A stretch of DNA of 64,000 bases from Pseudomonas sp. Teo4 (GTDB taxonomy: Bacteria > Pseudomonadota > Gammaproteobacteria > Pseudomonadales > Pseudomonadaceae). The number at the start of each line of letters is the position of its first letter. The stretch's first letter is position 1. The notes under the pieces are model-generated. The model saw only the letters and a list, made by a program, of their open reading frames with translations. It was not told the DNA's origin and did no database searches. Shown here piece by piece: positions 48,222-57,123 of this stretch. The position numbers and the translations under genes are program-made. The stretch covers positions 2,356,001-2,420,000 of the forward strand of contig NZ_JAXCIL010000002.1 of assembly GCF_034387475.1 (NCBI RefSeq), given 5' to 3'.

Positions 48222-48701
48222 TCAGCTACCCACGTAACTGGCGCAGCATTTCTTGAACTTCTGCCCGCTGGCGCAGGGGCAGGGGTCGTTGCGTCCGGCC
48301 TTGAGCTCGACGGTCGGGTCGATGAAGTACCAACGCCCGTCATGCTGCACGAACGCCGAACGTTCGCGATGCTGGTGGTCCCCCTCCAGGTCATGCCAGC
48401 GAGCAGTGAAGGTGACGAAACCGTGCTCGGGCTGTCCGCCCAGCACTTCGGCACTTTCCACTTCCAGGCCGAGCCAGGTGCTCTGGGCGCTCCAGGCAGC
48501 CATGGCGGCGCGGTCCAGGCCCGTCTGCTGGGCGGGCAGGGTGGTGGCCACCAGGTAGTCGATCAGGCCCAACACGTAAGCGCTGTAGCGCGAGCGCATC
48601 AGCGTCTGGGCATCCGGCGCCGGGGTGCCGGCATGGTAATGCCCGCAGCAGGCATCGAGCAGGTTGCCGCTGCCGCAAGGGCAAACCGAAACACTCATCA
48701 T
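48222..48701 (-). CDS. YchJ-family protein with two SEC-C motifs
   Basis: A 159-aa protein with SEC-C zinc motifs at both ends: [14 protein letters not shown] (N-terminal) and [15 protein letters not shown] (C-terminal), around an NTF2-like middle ([31 protein letters not shown]). This is the standard YchJ build (UPF0225). Function unknown. Its ATG overlaps the TGA of the upstream gene by one base; GTG codons just before are also possible starts. Confidence 0.88.
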   Translation of the reverse strand: MMSVSVCPCGSGNLLDACCGHYHAGTPAPDAQTLMRSRYSAYVLGLIDYLVATTLPAQQTGLDRAAMAAWSAQSTWLGLEVESAEVLGGQPEHGFVTFTARWHDLEGDHQHRERSAFVQHDGRWYFIDPTVELKAGRNDPCPCASGQKFKKCCASYVGS

Positions 48702-49195
48702 CACCACCAGTACTTGCCAAAGTTTTCAGGGTTGGCCCAGAACTTGGCGTTCAACCAGTCCGGGACCTGCTTGTAGTCATGTAGATCATAGGTGAACAGG
48801 CTCAACACCTGCTCGTCGCGGCGGAATTTCTCGCTTGCCGACAGTGCCAGGGCAAAGAAATCGGTGTCGTGCCAACCACACACCGACAGGTCAGCCAGCA
48901 CCGCGACTCGGCTGGCATTGAGGTTGCGAATACCACCCAGCAGCTCCAGCCCGGTCCGCTTGGGCAGGTGCTCCAGGCAGTCCACCAGCACGGCCAGGTC
49001 GAAGCGCTGTGCCGCCAGTTCGGCGGGCAGTGGGCCGGCGGCAGCGGTTTCTATCCGCACCTCAGGGTGTGCTTGGGCAAAGGCATCCAGGGCCGGGAAA
49101 CGCGAGCCGACCAGCAGCAAGCGTTGCGGGGTGAAGCGCTCTAGCAGGGCCGCCAGGGCCTGTTGCGGGGTGCGCTGGGAAAAACCGTCGGTCAT
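48701..49195 (-). CDS. Methyltransferase-like protein (DUF6231 type)
   Basis: A 164-aa protein with a short Rossmann-like pattern: [14 protein letters not shown] near residue 28 and [15 protein letters not shown] near 65, as in SAM methyltransferases, but too short for a full domain and ending in a Trp/Tyr-rich tail ([13 protein letters not shown]). It resembles the DUF6231 family of pseudomonads. First gene of the operon with YchJ, LEA and SEC-C. The start at 49195 is set by GAGG seven bases upstream. Confidence 0.75.
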   Translation of the reverse strand: MTDGFSQRTPQQALAALLERFTPQRLLLVGSRFPALDAFAQAHPEVRIETAAAGPLPAELAAQRFDLAVLVDCLEHLPKRTGLELLGGIRNLNASRVAVLADLSVCGWHDTDFFALALSASEKFRRDEQVLSLFTYDLHDYKQVPDWLNAKFWANPENFGKYWW

Positions 49196-49354
49196 TGCCA
49201 ATCCTCATTCAGGTCGTCCAAGACTAGCGGGCTGTTGGCTGTGGGCAAAGAGGCATGTGGCCGCGTCGTGGCTTATTGCTGGCAGGGATGGATTGCGGGG
49301 TCTTTACTCCCAAGGATCGGCCTCATGCCGATTCCCCCTAGGAGAAGCAACAAA

Positions 49355-50047
49355 ATGAGCATAGTACGCACAGCGATACCCCTGGTACTGCTCACCAGTG
49401 TGTTGACTGGTTGTGCAGGTTTGCAAAAAACCGACTGGCCGAAGTGCGCTGCCGTCGGGGGTGTAGGCGGCGCCGCCTTGGGCGCCATCGAAAGTTCCAG
49501 CTGGGCCGGCTGGGGCGCGTTGCTCGGCGGTAGCCTGGCGGCGGGTTACTGCTGGGCCCATGGCGATGGCGACGAAGACGGTGACGGTGTGCCGGACAGC
49601 CGTGACAAGTGCCCAGGCACGCCGCGTGGCGTGCAGGTCGACGCCAACGGATGCCCGCCAGAACCAGCCCCGGTGGTCGAGGAAGTCGTCGTACAGAAAG
49701 AAGAAGTCATCGTCATTCGCGATGTGCGCTTCGAGTTCGACTCCGCACGCCTGACCGCGTCCGATAAAGAGCGGCTCAACACCATCGCCACCCGTCTGAA
49801 GCAGGAAGCGCCCACCGCACGCCTGAGCGTCAGCGGCCATACCGACAGCGTCGGCTCCGACAGCTACAACCAGAAACTTTCCGAGCGCCGGGCCCACTCG
49901 GTGACGGACTATCTGGTCGAGCAAGGCGTGCCGCGCAGCAGTTTCGTCTCTGTAGTAGGGGCTGGCGAGACCCAACCAGTGGCCGATAACGCCACGGCTG
50001 ATGGGCGCGCCATGAACCGTCGCACCGAGATCAAGATCCAGCGTTGA
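49355..50047 (+). CDS. OmpA-family lipoprotein with Ca-binding-type linker (copy 1)
   Basis: A 230-aa outer-membrane lipoprotein: signal peptide with LTGC (Cys20), glycine-rich segment (GGVGGAALGAIESSSWAGWG), an Asp-rich DGDEDGDGVPDSRDKCPGTP linker (71-90) like thrombospondin type 3 calcium repeats, and a C-terminal OmpA peptidoglycan-binding domain (about 120-230, GHTDSVGSDSYNQKLSERRA). Peptidoglycan anchoring is the expected role. It is followed by a paralogue with the same build. Confidence 0.88.
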   Translation: MSIVRTAIPLVLLTSVLTGCAGLQKTDWPKCAAVGGVGGAALGAIESSSWAGWGALLGGSLAAGYCWAHGDGDEDGDGVPDSRDKCPGTPRGVQVDANGCPPEPAPVVEEVVVQKEEVIVIRDVRFEFDSARLTASDKERLNTIATRLKQEAPTARLSVSGHTDSVGSDSYNQKLSERRAHSVTDYLVEQGVPRSSFVSVVGAGETQPVADNATADGRAMNRRTEIKIQR

Positions 50048-50053
50048 CGGCCT

Positions 50054-50084
50054 GCGCCCGCGTCTTGAGAAGTGACGCGGGCGC
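50054..50084 (+). terminator. Stem-loop between the two OmpA lipoprotein genes
   Basis: GCGCCCGCGTC (50054-50064) and GACGCGGGCGC (50074-50084), then GTCTTT. A GC-rich hairpin with a short T stretch; partial termination likely. Confidence 0.65.
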
Positions 50085-50135
50085 GTCTTTACTCCTGTGG
50101 AGCCGGTTACGGCCAATGACACAGGAGCATTCACC

Positions 50136-50855
50136 ATGAGTGTTATGTCGAAAGCGGCGTTGCCGCTGTTGCTAGCATCGAGCCTGCTTGCAGGCTGCGC
50201 TACGCACAGTGACGGCAGTGCGCCGCTCAATCAAAGGACTTGGCCTCTCTGCAGCCTGCTGGGCGGCCTCGTGGGCGGTGGGCTTGGGGCAATCGAGAGT
50301 TCCAGCTGGGCCGCCGGAGGCGGTGCGTTGGGCGCGATCGCCGGTGGCCTGATCTGCTATGCCCAGGATGGCGACGAGGATGGCGATGGCGTGTTCGATC
50401 GCCGCGACCGCTGCCCCGATACGCCTGCCAACACCGCCGTCAACCACATGGGTTGCCCGTTACCGCAGTATCCAACGTCCGCTCCCGCCAGCGAAGCCGC
50501 GCCCACGCCCGAGGTGATCACACTCGATGATCAGGGCCAGGTCATGTTCGCTTTCGACTCCGCCGAGCTCACCGCCGCAGCTCAGCAGCGCCTGCAAAGC
50601 CTGGTGCCCAGGCTCACCGAGCCGGCCGTGACCCGCATCAGGGTCGTTGGCCATACCGACAGCGTGGGTTCTGACAGCTACAACCAGACGTTGTCCGAGC
50701 GCCGCGCCAGTAGTGTCGCCGAGTACCTGATTAGCCAAGGCGTTGCACCAACCAAGGTCACCAGCCAGGGCCAGGGTGAAAGCGAACCGGTGACCGAGAA
50801 CGACACCGAGCAGGGTCGCGCGCTCAACAGACGGGTGGAGCTACACCTCAATTGA
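50136..50855 (+). CDS. OmpA-family lipoprotein with Ca-binding-type linker (copy 2)
   Basis: A 239-aa paralogue of the previous gene: LLAGC lipobox (Cys21), the same LGAIESSSWAAGGGALGA segment, DGDEDGDGVFDRRDRCPDTP linker, an added Pro/Ala stretch, and an OmpA domain with GHTDSVGSDSYNQTLSERRA. AGGAG precedes the ATG. The leaders of both genes share TCTTTACTCC about 41-45 bases before the start, so the pair probably arose by tandem duplication. Confidence 0.88.
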   Translation: MSVMSKAALPLLLASSLLAGCATHSDGSAPLNQRTWPLCSLLGGLVGGGLGAIESSSWAAGGGALGAIAGGLICYAQDGDEDGDGVFDRRDRCPDTPANTAVNHMGCPLPQYPTSAPASEAAPTPEVITLDDQGQVMFAFDSAELTAAAQQRLQSLVPRLTEPAVTRIRVVGHTDSVGSDSYNQTLSERRASSVAEYLISQGVAPTKVTSQGQGESEPVTENDTEQGRALNRRVELHLN

Positions 50856-50952
50856 TGCCGCTGGCGCAAGCCGTGGCATTGGCGCTACTGTTAGCCGCGC
50901 AGCCCGCTCGAACGGGTTGCGACGGCATAACAATAAATAAGTAGGGGCGGGT

Positions 50953-51228
50953 ATGAAATTCATCCTGGGCCTTGGCAAGGCCCTGACGGTCGTTTTCTGG
51001 TGGGTGGTGCTGTTCAATCTGTTGAAGCCGCAACCGCTGCCACTCAATCTGTTGATCAATGCAGTTGGCATCACTGTCCTGAGCCTGCACTGCCTGGAGG
51101 TGCTGTTCTTCAATGGCAGCCTGCGCGGGCGCAGTCATCGCTGGTTCGACCGTTTGCAGATACTGCTGACAGGTATCTTCCATGTCATGTCCATTCCCCG
51201 TCCGCAGGAGGCACCACGCCATGCGTAA
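50953..51228 (+). CDS. DUF1145 family membrane protein
   Basis: A 91-aa protein with two or three hydrophobic segments (LTVVFWWVVLFNLLKPQPLP, LLINAVGITVLSLHCLEVL). It matches the DUF1145/YhhL family of small inner-membrane proteins; function unknown. Its last eight bases overlap the collagen-like gene, which suggests co-translation. Confidence 0.8.
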   Translation: MKFILGLGKALTVVFWWVVLFNLLKPQPLPLNLLINAVGITVLSLHCLEVLFFNGSLRGRSHRWFDRLQILLTGIFHVMSIPRPQEAPRHA

Positions 51229-51979
51229 ATTGATGTTGCTGGCCGCATTGGTCGCCCCTCTGGCCCAGGCAGAAAGCTTGCAGGTCGCTGCCAACTCCAT
51301 GCTGCGCTTGCCCAACAAGTCGGCCAGCGTGCATCTGGAGCGCCTGCAGCTGGCCGATTCCGCCACCCTGCTGCTGCCCGCCTCGCTTAAAGAGCTGAGT
51401 ATCGACCAGCTGGAACTGGGGCGTGATGCGCGTATCGCCATCGCCCCGTCCGAAAGCCCGCTGCTGATTCAGGCACGCGATGCCCGGTTGGATGAGGGCA
51501 GCGAGTTCAGCGCCACCGGTTCGGCCGGCACCTACGAACGGGCTGCCCGCTCGGGTCGCAACCTGGATTTGAAACTGGACGCCATCACGGCTCAACGCCT
51601 GGCAATCGACGCCCGAGGTGGTGCCGGTGCGCCGGGGTATGTGGGCCTGGATGGCGCCAACGGTCAGGCTGGCGGCTGCACCTGGGGGCAGGCCACCCGA
51701 GGCGCCAATGGCGATGATGGTGGCAACGGCCATGACGGAGCCCCCGGAGGGCGCATCCGCTTGAGCGTACCGCAGGGCTTCGCGCAGGAACGTATCGTGG
51801 TTCGCCTCGATGGCGGCGCACCCGGCAAGGCGGGGGCTGCCGGCAAGGCTGGCAAAGGTGGTGCGAGCAAGGGCTGCCTGGTCTACCGCACCGATGCCGG
51901 GGCCAATGGTCGTCCGGGGCAACCGGGACAGCCGGGGTTGGCAGGAGCAACCGGTGAGTTGATTCTGCACCAACTCTGA
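51221..51979 (+). CDS. Secreted collagen-like Gly-rich protein
   Basis: A 252-aa protein with a clear signal peptide (MRKLMLLAALVAPLAQA). The first part is a beta-repeat-like region of stepped hydrophobic motifs (LHLERL-type: ASVHLERLQLADSATLLLPA). The second half has imperfect Gly-x-y runs (GAGAPGYVGLDGANGQAGG, GGNGHDGAPGG, GKAGAAGKAGKGG, GRPGQPGQPGLAGATG), broken by ordinary sequence, with two or three Cys. A surface or matrix protein seems likely. AGGAGG precedes the start. No homologue was recognised. Confidence 0.78.
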   Translation: MRKLMLLAALVAPLAQAESLQVAANSMLRLPNKSASVHLERLQLADSATLLLPASLKELSIDQLELGRDARIAIAPSESPLLIQARDARLDEGSEFSATGSAGTYERAARSGRNLDLKLDAITAQRLAIDARGGAGAPGYVGLDGANGQAGGCTWGQATRGANGDDGGNGHDGAPGGRIRLSVPQGFAQERIVVRLDGGAPGKAGAAGKAGKGGASKGCLVYRTDAGANGRPGQPGQPGLAGATGELILHQL

Positions 51980-52009
51980 TCTGACAGCATGGCTGTGCCA
52001 GCTTGGCGT

Positions 52010-52474
52010 CTACAGCACCAGACGCGAGCTGGCCACCGCTACCACGCCCAATCCCAGAATCAGGTTGATCCCCACCATCCGGCGTATCCGGCCCAGCACG
52101 GCGGCACCCGTCGACCAGTCCTCGTCCTGCACCGCCGTCTTGAGCTCTGGCAGCAGCAGCGCCTGAATGCGCATGAACAGCGCGAACATGGCGATGCCGC
52201 CGCCGATCATCACGTGCACGTAGCGCGGTGCGGTTTCAAAACCGTTGAAGCGCATGTGCAACATGCCGATACCACTTATCGCCAAGATGGCTACCGCCAG
52301 CCAGACCCATCCGAAGAAACGTCGGAAAACTTCCACCCACAAGCGCAGCCGGGCCGGCCCTTCAAGGGCTGCAACCGCTGCCGGGCGTAGCACCAGCCAG
52401 GCGAAGAACATGCCGCCGACCCAGACCAGGGCCGCCAGAACGTGAAGTGTGTAGGGCAGGGCAAAGGCAAGCAT
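52010..52474 (-). CDS. CopD-like membrane protein
   Basis: A 154-aa inner-membrane protein with four helices. TLHVLAALVWVGGMFFAWLV and IGGGIAMFALFMRIQALLLP are typical of the CopD/YqhA-like domain family, some of which have haem-ligand His residues (His11 in YTLHVL). A copper role is only by family name. GGAG six bases upstream sets the start at 52474. Divergent from dinG. Confidence 0.78.
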   Translation of the reverse strand: MLAFALPYTLHVLAALVWVGGMFFAWLVLRPAAVAALEGPARLRLWVEVFRRFFGWVWLAVAILAISGIGMLHMRFNGFETAPRYVHVMIGGGIAMFALFMRIQALLLPELKTAVQDEDWSTGAAVLGRIRRMVGINLILGLGVVAVASSRLVL

Positions 52475-52572
52475 CCGGATCTCCATGCGGCACAAAGGGC
52501 AATAGCGGGGTATGATAGCCGCCCCATGCGAAACACTGAAAATATATCCAGCCCTCCGGGCGCCTGCAGACC

Positions 52573-54717
52573 ATGATCAGCAACGAACTCAAAGCCACCA
52601 TCCAGGGCGCCTACTCGCGTTTTCTCGAAGCCAAGAGCCTGAAGCCGCGTTATGGCCAGCGTCTGATGATCGCCGAAGTGGCCAAGGTGCTCGGCGATAT
52701 CGCCTGCGACGACGAAGGTCGCCGTGCGGGCGAACCCGCCGTGGTGGCGGTGGAGGCCGGTACCGGTACCGGCAAGACGGTGGCCTACAGCCTGGCTGCG
52801 ATTCCGGCCGCCAAGGCCGCCGGCAAACGCCTGGTGATCGCCACCGCAACCGTTGCCCTGCAGGAACAGATCGTGTTCAAGGATCTGCCCGATCTGATGC
52901 GCAACAGCGGCCTGAACTTCAGCTTCGCCCTGGCCAAGGGCCGGGGGCGCTACCTGTGCCTGTCCAAGCTCGATGTGCTGCTGCAGGAGGGCCATGCGCA
53001 ATCGGCCACTGCCCAGCTGTTCGAGGAGGAGGGGTTTCATATCGAAGTCGATGAGCGCAGCCAGAAGCTGTTCAACAGCATGATCGAAAAGCTCGCCGGA
53101 AACCGCTGGGACGGTGACCGCGACAGCTGGCCCGAGGCCCTGGAGGACCAGGATTGGGCACGCCTGACCACCGATCACAGCCAGTGCACCGGCCGCCATT
53201 GCCCGAACTTCCAGCAATGTGTGTTCTACAAGGCCCGGGAAGGCATGGGCAAGGTCGATGTCATCGTCACCAACCACGACATGGTGCTGGCTGACCTGGC
53301 CCTGGGCGGCGGTGCGGTGTTGCCCGACCCTCGCGACACGGTCTACGTGTTCGATGAAGGCCATCACCTACCGGACAAGGCTATTGGCCACTTCGCCCAT
53401 TATTCGCGGTTGCGCTCCACCGCCGATTGGCTGGAGCAGACCGCCAAGAACCTGACCAAGCTCCTGGCCCAGCATCCGTTGCCGGGCGATCTGGGCAAGT
53501 TGATCGAGCAGGTGCCCGAACTTGCGCGGGAAATCCGCACCCAGCAGCAGTTCATGTTCACCCTGTGCGAGCAGGTGGCCGACTTCCGTCCCAGCGAGGA
53601 CATGGAAGGCCGCGAACGCCCGCGTTACCGTTTCGAAGGCGGCGTGGTCCCAGAGCAGATCCGCGAAGCGGGCATCGAGCTGAAAAAGGGCTTCGCCCGC
53701 CTCAACGACCTGTTCACCCGTCTGGCTGACCTGCTCAAGGAAGGCATGGACGGCGAGGTCAGCATCGGTATCGCCAGCCACCAGGCCGAAGAGTGGTACC
53801 CGTTGTTCGGCAGCCTGGTGACCCGCGCCCAGGGTAACTGGGAACTGTGGACCGCCTTCACCGCCGAAGACCCCGAAGACAGCCCGCCCATGGCTCGCTG
53901 GCTGACCCTGGCCGAAAGCGGTGCGCTGTTCGACATCGAGGTCAACGCCAGCCCCATCCTGGCGGCCGAGATGCTGCGCCGCAGCCTGTGGAACGTGGCC
54001 CATGGCGCCCTGGTGACCTCCGCGACCCTCACGGCGCTGGGCAAGTTCGACCGTTTCCGCATGCGCTCGGGGCTGCCCCGCGACGCCGTCACCTGCGTGG
54101 TGCCCAGTCCGTTCGTGCACGGCGATGCCGGGTTGCTGCGGGTCCCGGACCTCGGCGCCGACCCGCGTGATGCGACAGCGCACACGGCGGCGATCATCCG
54201 TGAACTGCCGGGCATCGTCGAAGATGCCCGCGGTGCCCTGGTGCTGTTCTCTTCGCGCAAACAGATGCAGGACGTATTCGATGGCCTGGACCGGGACTGG
54301 CGCAAGCTGGTGCTGATCCAGGGCAACCTGTCCAAGCAGGAAACCCTCAACAAACACAAGGCACGGGTCGACGATGGCCAGCACAGCGTGCTGTTCGGCC
54401 TGGCCAGTTTCGCCGAGGGCGTCGACCTGCCCGGCGCCTACTGCGAGCACGTGGTGATCGCCAAGATCCCCTTTGCGGTGCCCGACGACCCGGTCGAGGC
54501 GGCGCTTGCCGAGTGGATCGAGGCCCGTGGCGGTAACCCGTTCATGGAAATCGCCGTGCCCGACGCCTCCTTGCGCCTGATCCAGGCCTGCGGTCGACTG
54601 CTGCGTACCGAGCAGGATCGCGGCGTCATCACCTTGCTTGATCGGCGTCTGGTCACCCAACGCTATGGCAAGGCTATTCTCAATGCGCTGCCGCCATTCC
54701 GGCGGGAGATTTCGTAA
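52573..54717 (+). CDS. dinG: ATP-dependent DNA helicase DinG
   Basis: A 714-aa XPD-like 5'-3' helicase. Walker A EAGTGTGKT, motif II DEGH (VFDEGHHLPD) and the Fe-S cluster cysteines (one in GRGRYLCLSK and three in QCTGRHCPNFQQC) are all present. DinG resolves R-loops, forks and other structures. C-terminal motif VI is QACGRLLRTEQDRG. Normal length; the short divergent gap to the CopD-like gene contains no visible LexA box. Confidence 0.94.
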   Translation: MISNELKATIQGAYSRFLEAKSLKPRYGQRLMIAEVAKVLGDIACDDEGRRAGEPAVVAVEAGTGTGKTVAYSLAAIPAAKAAGKRLVIATATVALQEQIVFKDLPDLMRNSGLNFSFALAKGRGRYLCLSKLDVLLQEGHAQSATAQLFEEEGFHIEVDERSQKLFNSMIEKLAGNRWDGDRDSWPEALEDQDWARLTTDHSQCTGRHCPNFQQCVFYKAREGMGKVDVIVTNHDMVLADLALGGGAVLPDPRDTVYVFDEGHHLPDKAIGHFAHYSRLRSTADWLEQTAKNLTKLLAQHPLPGDLGKLIEQVPELAREIRTQQQFMFTLCEQVADFRPSEDMEGRERPRYRFEGGVVPEQIREAGIELKKGFARLNDLFTRLADLLKEGMDGEVSIGIASHQAEEWYPLFGSLVTRAQGNWELWTAFTAEDPEDSPPMARWLTLAESGALFDIEVNASPILAAEMLRRSLWNVAHGALVTSATLTALGKFDRFRMRSGLPRDAVTCVVPSPFVHGDAGLLRVPDLGADPRDATAHTAAIIRELPGIVEDARGALVLFSSRKQMQDVFDGLDRDWRKLVLIQGNLSKQETLNKHKARVDDGQHSVLFGLASFAEGVDLPGAYCEHVVIAKIPFAVPDDPVEAALAEWIEARGGNPFMEIAVPDASLRLIQACGRLLRTEQDRGVITLLDRRLVTQRYGKAILNALPPFRREIS

Positions 54718-54798
54718 CAGCCGGAGCACGATGCGCCGGCTCGTTGTCCATTACTCGGTCGTGGGCTCATGAGGGCCCTGAAGGAGAGCCCCAGCCCT

Positions 54799-57051
54799 AT
54801 GATCCGCCGCACCCTACCTGCCGTTCTTACCCTGTTGTTCAGCACGCCGTTGCTGGCTGGACAACAGACGCTGTTCAGCTTCGTGCGCCCGGCCTCGGTG
54901 GTCAACGTGGTGACCGAGGATGCCGGCATGCCCCAGTACAATGCGGAGCAGACGGCTGAAGGCGAAGTCCTGCGGCGTGTGGTGTTCAATCCGGTTGCGC
55001 GACCTACGCTGCGCCTTAGCCCGCAGAGCGGTGCCTGGGACTGGTCCACCGGGCAGTTTCTGACCTTGCGCCTGCAAAGCGCCATGGACTGGGCACTGAC
55101 CGTGGATGTCACTGTACTGGGCAGTGATGGCCGCACGCTGACCAGCCGCATCGATTTACCGGCAGGGCCTGCGCAAACCGTGATGGTGCCGCTGAAGGCC
55201 AGCTCACCCCTGAGCCAAGGCATGCGTGCCGGCCCGCCGATGCCTTGGGTCCATGAAGGGCAGCGCCTGCTGCTGACCAGCAGTGCCGGGGAGGTCGACC
55301 TCACGCAGGTGGTGTCGGTCAGCCTGAGCATTCCCGGCCCCAAGGTCGCGCAGAACCTGCTGATCGAGAAAGTCGGCTTGCAGGATGACGATGTGGCGTA
55401 CCAGGCTGCATACCGTGAGCTGATCGACGCCTATGGCCAATCCAGCCGTGGTCGCTGGCCAGAGAAAATCGTCAGCGACGATCAGCTCAAAGCCGCCGAT
55501 CAACGCGAGCAGCAGCAACTGAAAGGGTGGCTGGCTGAACGGCAAAAACAGAACCTGGACAGCTATGGTGGATTACTGGCCGGGCCGACCTTCGAGGCCA
55601 AGGGGTTCTTCCGTACCGAAAAGCGCGATGGGCGTTGGTACCTGGTGACCCCCGATGGTCACCCGTTCTATTCGCTGGGAGTCAATGCGGTGACTGCCGA
55701 TGGCGGGCGCACCTATATCGCCGGCCGCGAGAAAATGTTCAAGGTGTTGCCGGCTGAAGGCGAACCGCTGGCAGCCTTCTTTGGTGAAGGCAACAATGAC
55801 GACGGCAATGCCTCGTCGCAAGGGCGCGGCTTCAAGCAGGGGCGCTGGTTCGATTTCTACGCCGCCAACCTGCAGCGTACCTACGGCAAGCCATGCAGTG
55901 CCGACACACCCGGCCAGCCCCCGGCAGTCTGCCCGCCGCTGGCGTTTGACGCGGCTCGCTGGCAGGCTCATGCCCTTGACCGGCTGCAGGCCTGGGGCTT
56001 CAACACGCTGGGCAACTGGAGCGACCCCGCGCTGGGACAGGCAAAACGAGTGCCTTACACCTTGCCGCTGTCGATCATTGGCGACTACGCCAGTATCAGC
56101 ACCGGCATGGACTGGTGGGGGCGCATGCCCGACCCGTTCGATCCGCGTTTTGCCATGGCCACCGAGCGCGCCGTGGCCATCGCTGCACGAGATCATCGCG
56201 ACGACCCTTGGCTGATCGGTTACTTCGCCGACAATGAGCTGGCCTGGGCTGCCCCTGGTGACGACCCCAAAGCCCGCTACGGACTGGCCTACGGCACCCT
56301 GCGTCTGACCACCGACGTGCCGGCCAAGCGGGCCTTCCTCAAGCAGTTGCGTGACAAATACCGCAACCAGGAAGGGCTGTCCAAGGCCTGGGGTATCGAA
56401 CTGCAAGCCTGGGAGCTGATGGAGGACCCAGGCTTCGAGGCGCCGCTGCCCACCCCTGAACACCCTGAAATCGAGCGTGATTATCAGCACTTCCAACAGG
56501 TGTTCGCCGAAACCTACTTCAAGACCATTGCCGATGCCTTGAAGTGGCATGCGCCCAATCACCTGCTGCTGGGCGGGCGCTATGCGGTGAGCACGCCCGA
56601 GGCGGTCAAGGCATGTGCCGAGTTCTGCGATGTACTGAGCTTCAACTTCTATACCCTCAAACCCGAAGATGGCTACGACTTCGCCCGTCTGGCCGAGCTG
56701 GACAAGCCTGTGCTGGTGTCCGAGTTCCAGTTTGGCTCCCGTGACCGCGGGCCATTCTGGCCGGGGCCGGTGGAAGTGGCGCGTGAAGAGGATCGTGGGC
56801 CGGCGTATGGCAACTTCCTCAAGGCGGCTCTGGCGCAGCCGATGATCGTCGGTGCGCATTGGTTCCAGTACCTCGACCAACCGGCCAGTGGTCGGCTGCT
56901 CGATGGCGAGAACGGGCATCTGGGGCTGGTGGCGATTACCGATGTGCCGTACCCGGGCTTCGTCGAGGCCGTGCGCAAGAGCAACTGGCAGGCTCTGGGG
57001 CAGCTGCGCAGCGAGCTGGAAAAACCAGCAGCGGCGACCACCCGGCCTTAG
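54799..57051 (+). CDS. Secreted glycoside hydrolase resembling GH50 agarase
   Basis: A 750-aa exported enzyme (signal peptide MIRRTLPAVLTLLFSTPLLA). An N-terminal beta-rich carbohydrate-binding-like domain (about 30-210) precedes a TIM-barrel domain. Acid/base Glu480 lies in GYFADNELAW and the likely nucleophile Glu642 in VSEFQFGS, both typical of the GH50/GH42-like agarase clan. GWYLVTPDGHPF-type motif (GRWYLVTPDGHPFYSLGVNA) is also as in beta-agarases. The true polysaccharide is unknown; agar is unlikely for a soil bacterium. Start 54799 has GGAG upstream. Confidence 0.83.
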   Translation: MIRRTLPAVLTLLFSTPLLAGQQTLFSFVRPASVVNVVTEDAGMPQYNAEQTAEGEVLRRVVFNPVARPTLRLSPQSGAWDWSTGQFLTLRLQSAMDWALTVDVTVLGSDGRTLTSRIDLPAGPAQTVMVPLKASSPLSQGMRAGPPMPWVHEGQRLLLTSSAGEVDLTQVVSVSLSIPGPKVAQNLLIEKVGLQDDDVAYQAAYRELIDAYGQSSRGRWPEKIVSDDQLKAADQREQQQLKGWLAERQKQNLDSYGGLLAGPTFEAKGFFRTEKRDGRWYLVTPDGHPFYSLGVNAVTADGGRTYIAGREKMFKVLPAEGEPLAAFFGEGNNDDGNASSQGRGFKQGRWFDFYAANLQRTYGKPCSADTPGQPPAVCPPLAFDAARWQAHALDRLQAWGFNTLGNWSDPALGQAKRVPYTLPLSIIGDYASISTGMDWWGRMPDPFDPRFAMATERAVAIAARDHRDDPWLIGYFADNELAWAAPGDDPKARYGLAYGTLRLTTDVPAKRAFLKQLRDKYRNQEGLSKAWGIELQAWELMEDPGFEAPLPTPEHPEIERDYQHFQQVFAETYFKTIADALKWHAPNHLLLGGRYAVSTPEAVKACAEFCDVLSFNFYTLKPEDGYDFARLAELDKPVLVSEFQFGSRDRGPFWPGPVEVAREEDRGPAYGNFLKAALAQPMIVGAHWFQYLDQPASGRLLDGENGHLGLVAITDVPYPGFVEAVRKSNWQALGQLRSELEKPAAATTRP

Positions 57052-57123
57052 CCAGTTTGCAAAACCTTCAACTACTGAAACAATGCACGCCTTTGTCAGC
57101 AAGGTCGTACGGAGAACAGGCGG

